From assembly GCA_000469685.2 (NCBI GenBank), contig LS997565.1, forward strand, positions 38,865,519 through 38,929,518: a DNA stretch of 64,000 bases, written 5' to 3'. Origin of the DNA: Haemonchus contortus (taxonomy: Eukaryota; Nematoda; Chromadorea; Rhabditida; Trichostrongylidae). The notes under the pieces are model-generated. The model saw nothing but the letters and a program-made list of their open reading frames with translations. It did not search any database and had not been told where the DNA came from. A program made the translations under genes and the position numbers. Positions 62,828 through 64,000 of the stretch are shown piece after piece; positions within the stretch are counted from its first letter, which is position 1; each line of letters begins with the position of its first letter.

Positions 62828-64000
62828 CTGGAACTTTGAACGCAATGGCATGTGCCCTGAAGATTGTGCTTAGAATGGTGAGATAGGGCAAACCACTAAC
62901 CTCAAAAATAGCACCAGATTAGAGCGGGTTTTTATTTGGAAGTCAATGCCCAATAAGTTCCAACTGAAAGCATTTCTCTGTAGAAATTTCAAGGCTGTCA
63001 TTCGGGAATTCATGTTAAGAATGAAAAATTTACCTTAGAATATTAATTGGTGACCGATTTCCAAGCGTGATGAACATTTGAAAATTACTTATGATCAAAG
63101 GGTATCAACATCGCTTCGAAAGCTTAAATGTTAAACAATGAAGTGTTAAAAAACAGGAATGGCATTATACGAATCAAGATAAGAGGAGCTTTACTGAACC
63201 AATAGCAAGTGTGGGTCCTTCTTCTATCCGAATGAGCAATATTTTTACCTGCATGCAACAGCAACGGACAAATATGAGACCCTGCTAATGAGAATAGATT
63301 ATGAAAGGCGTAACCCGCGATATAGGAAATCATGGGATATATAGCAAATGTTGTAGCAATAGAAAGTGAAAGAAATTCATATTTAGTTCATTTTCATTAA
63401 CTTATGAGTGATCTGCCTGACTGTCTCGAGAACTGCTATTTTTCTCTGCATGACTCAACATGAGGTGATCTCCGCACATGACATACAGGGTGGTGCATAA
63501 ATAGTTGATAATAAGAAATTATGTGTATCTTCAACATTTTCAATCGAAATTTGATATAACCAACAGAAAAACTGACACATATCATAACAATTAAGATATC
63601 ACAATAACACTAGTTATGACCTCGCCTGGATTTCATAACTTTCTTGAGATTACTGGACACGCTTTAATAGCTGTCCGGATGACATTCTTTGGACTTTCAT
63701 CCCATACTTATCGTAGAGCAACTATCAATGATCCAGCCACATTCTGCTTTTCAACGCAGGCCTTTCGTTTCAAGACAGACTACACCGAGTAGGCCATCAC
63801 GTTCAAATCAGGGGAATCTGCCAGTCAGTTTTCCTGCTGTTATGAAGAAGCCGAATTGATACGGTAACTCCTTTGCTTTCCACGGAAACCGGCTGAGCAC
63901 GTGCATTCGAGGATATTCTTAAGTTTTTCATGGGTGAAAAGGATCTCCAGATGCGGTCCTCTCCGCGAGCCAATTTGCTCTTCTTCCACGCTTCCAGGAA
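62828..64000. mobile_element. Intron insertion shared with copy B, with Tc-type terminus
   Basis: Same 1.3-kb insertion as 38868-40195: the left part 62828-63480 is without recognisable function, the terminus CAGGGTGGTGCATAAATA is at 63486, and the minus-strand Tc1-like transposase relic runs from about 63610 to the window end. Its presence in both B and C but not A means it entered before the B-C split. Confidence 0.55.

Larger units (their letters stand above)
61095..64000 (+). repeat. Segmental duplication, copy C (cut by window end)
   Basis: Starts at the equivalent of 34980 in copy B ('cgcttttcaaaagattgctc') and runs to the window end at the equivalent of about 40060. It is closer to B than to A: identical signal-peptide exon and the same intron insertion. 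It lacks B's mariner cluster. Confidence 0.85.

Overview
This 64 kb window looks like nuclear DNA from a strongylid nematode, most probably a hookworm-like species (Ancylostoma/Necator type). The basis is its content: an RTE-clade retrotransposon, several nematode-type mariner/Tc elements, Helitrons, tRNA-derived SINEs, Penelope-like elements (PLEs), and short worm-style exons with tight GT/AG signals. The species call is inference. I see no rRNA gene, no intact tRNA, no CRISPR array and no bacterial or viral genome. Most of the sequence is layered repeats. Where I quote percentages or mismatch counts, I compared the sequences by eye.

Layout. 1-11.66 kb is dispersed repeats: Helitron-like copies, a recurrent repeat I call R1 with a GIY-YIG-like relic, a second block I call R2 with a tRNA-like core, one mariner, two MITEs with 9-bp target duplications, and an inverted PLE terminal pair. 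11.66-26.5 kb (copy A), 34.5-52.2 kb (copy B) and 61.1 kb to the end (copy C, cut by the window) are three copies of one segmental duplication, each cut up by later insertions. They carry a small gene whose first exon encodes a signal peptide. Its exon 1 is kept in all three copies, and a three-exon model is readable only in copy A. Between A and B, at 28.79-32.12 kb, lies a complete LTR-flanked element on the minus strand. It has 341-bp LTRs, a TATA box, a poly(A) signal, a primer-binding-site candidate, a polypurine tract and a 4-bp target duplication. It encodes no gag or pol that I can see; its only long ORF is a piece of a UPF1-like superfamily-1 helicase. Between B and C lie a full-length RTE retrotransposon with a 10-bp target duplication (53.16-56.52 kb), a Helitron full of tandem repeats (57.96-59.93 kb) and an AT-rich Naiad-like PLE reverse transcriptase relic (59.93-61.02 kb).

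How the parts relate. The duplicated copies serve as filled/empty controls for one another. Helitron, mariner and MITE insertions in one copy can be dated against the uninterrupted paralogue, and target duplications can be read directly. Older events (two RTE relics and a SINE) are shared by A and B and so predate the duplication. PLE ends repeatedly carry a hammerhead-ribozyme-like core. The points most worth follow-up are the LTR element carrying a helicase, the tandemly duplicated secreted-peptide gene, the hammerhead-like motifs and the nested Helitrons.
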